Shown piece by piece: positions 31,333 to 34,194 of a DNA stretch of 34,194 bases. The stretch is from an uncultured Clostridia bacterium. Its GTDB lineage: Bacteria; Bacillota; Clostridia; Lachnospirales; Lachnospiraceae. The stretch lies in contig CALZBV010000002.1 in the NCBI GenBank assembly GCA_945622055.1, forward strand, positions 1 through 34,194, read 5' to 3'. Numbering within the stretch: the stretch's first letter is position 1; every line of letters starts with the position of its first letter. Both the position numbers and the translations under genes were made by a program. The notes under the pieces were generated by a model. That model searched no databases and was not told the DNA's origin. It was given only the letters and a program-made list of their open reading frames with translations.

Positions 31333-32679
31333 ATGAAACAGGAGATTGTTTTTCCGAAAAATCTGTATTCAGATGTACGTATTGAGGAGAGTTACTCTAT
31401 TTGGCTGAACATACAAAACGGAGATATAGACGGGGATGGAGAAATAAGCGAAAAGGGAGCCATGATTCGTGTGTACGACGGAACGATGTGGTACACCTCC
31501 TCCACAAATGACCTTGACAGTATCCAAAAGGAGCTGGACAGTCTGGCAGAACTGGCGAATCCGAATCCGGACATTTATGAGGACCCGGCGATTTCGCTGC
31601 TGGAGGTCAATCATGACCGCATCTTCAGATATGAAGGTGAGAATGATATCAGAAAAATTACCAGAGCCGAGTGGAAGGAGCTGGCAGATGATTATGTTGA
31701 AAAATGTATTGATGACTCCATTCCCGAAATGAATTTCTGGTGTGCGTATGCAAATGCAAATCACCATGTTTACAGCTTTTATTCCAGTAAGGGAGCAAAG
31801 CTGGAGCATGACAATCAGGAATGCAGCATCGGTGTAGCGTATGGCTTTACCGTAGATGGTGTTACCACCTATGGAAACAAGCAGTATACAAGATTCAGAT
31901 TTGAAGACTTAAAGCACCATGAAGACGAAGTGCTTGCCCAAAGAGATAAGGTGATTGATTATGCAAGAAATGCAGTCGATGTCGAACCGGGAGATTATTG
32001 CTGTGTTCTGGCACCGATAGTTACGGCGATGTTTACGCATGAGAGCTTCGGACATAAGAGCGAATCGGATTTCATGCTCAATGATAAGACGCTTCAGGAG
32101 GAGTGGATTATAGGAAAGAAGGTTGGCTCGGAGCTGGTTTCCATCTGCGACGACGGAGAAATGCCAAACCACGGATATAAGCCGTATGATGATGAGGGAA
32201 CGAAGGCGAAGGAAACCTGGCTGATTCAGGGTGGTATCCTGACGGGGCGTCTTCACGATGCTAATTCTGCATCGGTGTTAAAGGAAACACTTACGGGAAA
32301 CTGCAGGGCACAGAGTTATTTACATATGCCGATTGTGCGAATGACAAACACTTATATGAAGGGTGGAGACACTGACCCTGAGAAATTGCTGGAGGGAATC
32401 GAAGACGGTATCTATATCGACAATGTTTCCTCCGGTACCGGACAGTCCATGTTTACGATGCGTCCGACGCTATGCTACCGTATCCGGAACGGAAAAAAGT
32501 GTGAACCGCTGAGAGTAAATGTGGTAAACGGGAATGTGTTCAAAACACTCTTTGACATAGAAGCAGTCGGAAATGATTTTGAACTGTTCGATGAGTATTC
32601 CTGCGGAAAGAACGGTCAGGGAGCGGCAGTTTCTGCAGGCGGACCGTCCATCCGTGTAAAGAGTCTTACGATAAATTGA
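31333..32679 (+). CDS. tldD: TldD-like metalloprotease subunit
   Basis: A 448-residue cytoplasmic protein of the TldD/PmbA family. The zinc-binding motif HESFGH (H236, E237, H241) is intact, marking the catalytic TldD-type subunit. The C-terminal half has ETWLIQGGILTGRLHDANSA and later DNVSSGTGQSMFTMRPTLCY, typical of the family. In E. coli the TldD/TldE pair degrades unfolded peptides and matures microcin B17. The ribosome binding site is weak (GGGTGAG). The inactive partner follows after 57 bases. No small precursor peptide gene is seen, so general peptide turnover is more likely than a dedicated peptide-modification cluster. Confidence 0.9.
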   Translation: MKQEIVFPKNLYSDVRIEESYSIWLNIQNGDIDGDGEISEKGAMIRVYDGTMWYTSSTNDLDSIQKELDSLAELANPNPDIYEDPAISLLEVNHDRIFRYEGENDIRKITRAEWKELADDYVEKCIDDSIPEMNFWCAYANANHHVYSFYSSKGAKLEHDNQECSIGVAYGFTVDGVTTYGNKQYTRFRFEDLKHHEDEVLAQRDKVIDYARNAVDVEPGDYCCVLAPIVTAMFTHESFGHKSESDFMLNDKTLQEEWIIGKKVGSELVSICDDGEMPNHGYKPYDDEGTKAKETWLIQGGILTGRLHDANSASVLKETLTGNCRAQSYLHMPIVRMTNTYMKGGDTDPEKLLEGIEDGIYIDNVSSGTGQSMFTMRPTLCYRIRNGKKCEPLRVNVVNGNVFKTLFDIEAVGNDFELFDEYSCGKNGQGAAVSAGGPSIRVKSLTIN

Positions 32680-32736
32680 TAAAACACACGAAACAAAGGG
32701 ATGCAAAATAGAACAGCTGTGAAATGCGGGGGAAAT

Positions 32737-33951
32737 ATGAGAGAAAAGTTTAATACGATTACAGAAAGTACAACGGTAAAATATGTAGAGAGTAAAAAGA
32801 ATTCCGTCAGCAGAATGAAAGAAATCCTTAACTCCTTTCGTGTATATCGGGATGGATTTGCCGGAATTCATTATCAGTTAGGTGAGGTAAAGGATGAGGA
32901 GGGCTATAAAAAGGCAGAGGAGGGGCTTTCAAGAAAGCGTCCATACCCTTTTGAGCCGGAAACCGGAATGAGAAAGCGCGATATGACAGAACGGAAGCTT
33001 TCGGACCGTGAGCTTCTGGAGATTTCCGAGGATAACATGGAATATCTCAGGAAGAATTATCCGGATTTTACGTTCTCCGGGTCCTTTGGTACGCAGGACG
33101 TAAAGAAAACAAGACAAAATGAAAACGGAATGGATTATTGTAACATTGATTACAGTGTGAATGTAGGAATCGGCTTTAAGCATAAGGACAGTAAGGATAT
33201 CTCGGACGGCGGGTTCAGCTTTTGTCTTCGCGACTATGACAGCAAGGTCTTCTATAAAATGGCGGATGATTATCTTGCAAATTATAACAAAATGGTTGAT
33301 TTTCCTGAAGAACTCATTATCGACGAGCAGTATTACGGTATCGTCGGCCAGCTCGGTTCCTATCTGAACGGGGAAAATCTGGCACTGAAGACCTCGCTGC
33401 TTACAGGGAAAATCGGACAGCAGGTGTTTTCTGAGCGCTTTACGCTTGCCCATGATGTAAGTGACAAAGAAACCTGGTTTCATCCGTTCTGGGACGGTGA
33501 TGGCTGCACCCTGAAAAATGACAGACTTTTGTTGATTGACCACGGAAAAATACTTACAGGGTATGCATCCAAGAAGGATGCGCAGAAGTACAATATTTTG
33601 CATACCGGACCGGCTTATTCGGACAATGCCGATATTCCGGGAACAGGTGGACTTAACCTCCGGATTGACAGAAGTACCAAAACGGTAAAAGAGCTTTTGG
33701 ACGGGAGATATGCGGTTATTCCGGTAATGAGCTATGGCGGGGGCTTTAATGAAAAAGGAGAATATACCATGCCGGTTCATTCCAGCCTTTTGTTTGATGG
33801 GGAAAAGATACTTGGAAAGCTTCCGCCGTTTACGATTATCAGTAATATTTTTGACATGTTTGGAAAGGATTTTATCGGCGTTGGAAGCGACCAGCCGGTT
33901 TTCCATGACAAACAGATTCTTTTCAGGGTAAAACGCGGTGAAATGAAATAA
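32737..33951 (+). CDS. TldE/PmbA-like partner subunit
   Basis: A 404-residue member of the same family. The HExxxH motif is missing, as expected for the TldE/PmbA subunit that forms a heterodimer with TldD. Family-like parts include ETWFHPFWDGDGCTLKNDRL, GKILTGYASKKDAQK and the C-terminal FDMFGKDFIGVGSDQPVF. The start at 32737 follows a G-rich site (CGGGGG) at 5 bases; the ATG at 32701 is possible but has its GGG directly against it. It lies 57 bases after tldD and shares its promoter. Similarity to TldE is by architecture and position; the symbol is left empty because the sequence is diverged. Confidence 0.83.
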   Translation: MREKFNTITESTTVKYVESKKNSVSRMKEILNSFRVYRDGFAGIHYQLGEVKDEEGYKKAEEGLSRKRPYPFEPETGMRKRDMTERKLSDRELLEISEDNMEYLRKNYPDFTFSGSFGTQDVKKTRQNENGMDYCNIDYSVNVGIGFKHKDSKDISDGGFSFCLRDYDSKVFYKMADDYLANYNKMVDFPEELIIDEQYYGIVGQLGSYLNGENLALKTSLLTGKIGQQVFSERFTLAHDVSDKETWFHPFWDGDGCTLKNDRLLLIDHGKILTGYASKKDAQKYNILHTGPAYSDNADIPGTGGLNLRIDRSTKTVKELLDGRYAVIPVMSYGGGFNEKGEYTMPVHSSLLFDGEKILGKLPPFTIISNIFDMFGKDFIGVGSDQPVFHDKQILFRVKRGEMK

Positions 33952-34051
33952 CAGGAGTTTATATTATAAAGGACGGGTCTTTGCGGGGATGAAGGGACTA
34001 AATTAAAAGGGGAAGAAAGAAAATGAAAAAGTGAGGAGCATTTCATAATAA

Positions 34052-34099
34052 GGCGTTCGGACCTGTATGCAGGAATGTGTACAGGTCCGGGGCCTTTTT
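34052..34099 (+). terminator. Terminator after the tldD-tldE operon
   Basis: CGGACCTGTA (34058-34067) pairs with TACAGGTCCG (34080-34089) and is followed by GGGCCTTTTT. The remaining 95 bases to the window end show no gene or signal. Confidence 0.85.
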
Positions 34100-34194
34100 A
34101 TGGTTGTAGGTTTTGCTGTTTCGCCGTTTTCATGAAACACAGGTGTTCGGATTAAAATTTGGCTGTATAAGTATTCTTTGGTTGTTTTCCACAA

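Noticed and set aside
31333..33951. A peptide-modification (RiPP) cluster around tldD-tldE
   Set aside because: No precursor peptide, cyclodehydratase, radical SAM enzyme or exporter lies in the surrounding sequence.
34034..34034. Tiny frame ATG AAA AAG TGA near 34022 after a GGGGAAG site
   Set aside because: Three codons can arise by chance; no leader-peptide context or downstream gene is visible before the terminator.

Overview
The window looks like chromosomal core DNA of a low-to-mid GC Gram-positive anaerobe, most likely a Lachnospiraceae-type clostridium. The basis is AGGAGG-type ribosome binding sites, SigA promoters with 17-nt spacers, a lysine riboswitch on dapA-dapB, DUF951 and DUF1015 proteins, FeoB with a Cys-rich partner, a CheX/CheY pair, and the rpmG-secE-nusG-rplK-rplA block. 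No tRNA, rRNA, CRISPR array, transposase, phage gene or toxin-antitoxin pair was recognised. Taxonomy is inferred from gene content and style only.

Left part (1-5.8 kb): the C-terminal half of FeoB (ferrous iron transport) with a 57-residue Cys-rich partner; a convergent DUF1015 gene; a two-gene operon of a CheX-type phosphatase (with an unusual helical N-terminal half) and a CheY-like receiver; a compact palindrome-rich intergenic element (4142-4311); and a CgeB-like glycosyltransferase. Middle-left (5.8-12 kb): prfC; a large membrane-anchored CotH-kinase protein with a ten-copy hexapeptide stalk; an ECF sigma factor preceded by a near-ideal ECF promoter (probable autoregulation) and overlapping its probable anti-sigma gene; and a small acidic membrane protein. 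Middle (12-17.6 kb): a chemoreceptor with a lysine-rich N-terminal extension, a truncated peptide-binding lipoprotein, an MgtC-family protein and a membrane-anchored SurA/PrsA-like foldase.

Middle-right (17.7-25 kb): a complete peptide/nickel-type ABC importer operon (lipoprotein, two permeases, one polypeptide carrying both ATPases), then a lysine riboswitch with terminator controlling dapA-dapB. Right (25-34 kb): a secreted Ig-like protein divergent from an OmpR-type two-component system, with three TGTCAG/TGACAG boxes at exact 11-nt spacing at the promoter of the Ig-like gene; DUF951; the rpmG-secE-nusG-rplK-rplA cluster with two similar structured leaders before rplK and rplA; and a tldD-tldE protease pair.

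No clearly new multi-gene system is evident. The best candidates for undescribed biology are the palindromic element and its diverged relative in the dapA leader, the matched rplK/rplA leaders, the ECF sigma/anti-sigma/CotH neighbourhood, the TGTCAG operator array, and the foldase leader in which a hairpin lies between Shine-Dalgarno and start codon.
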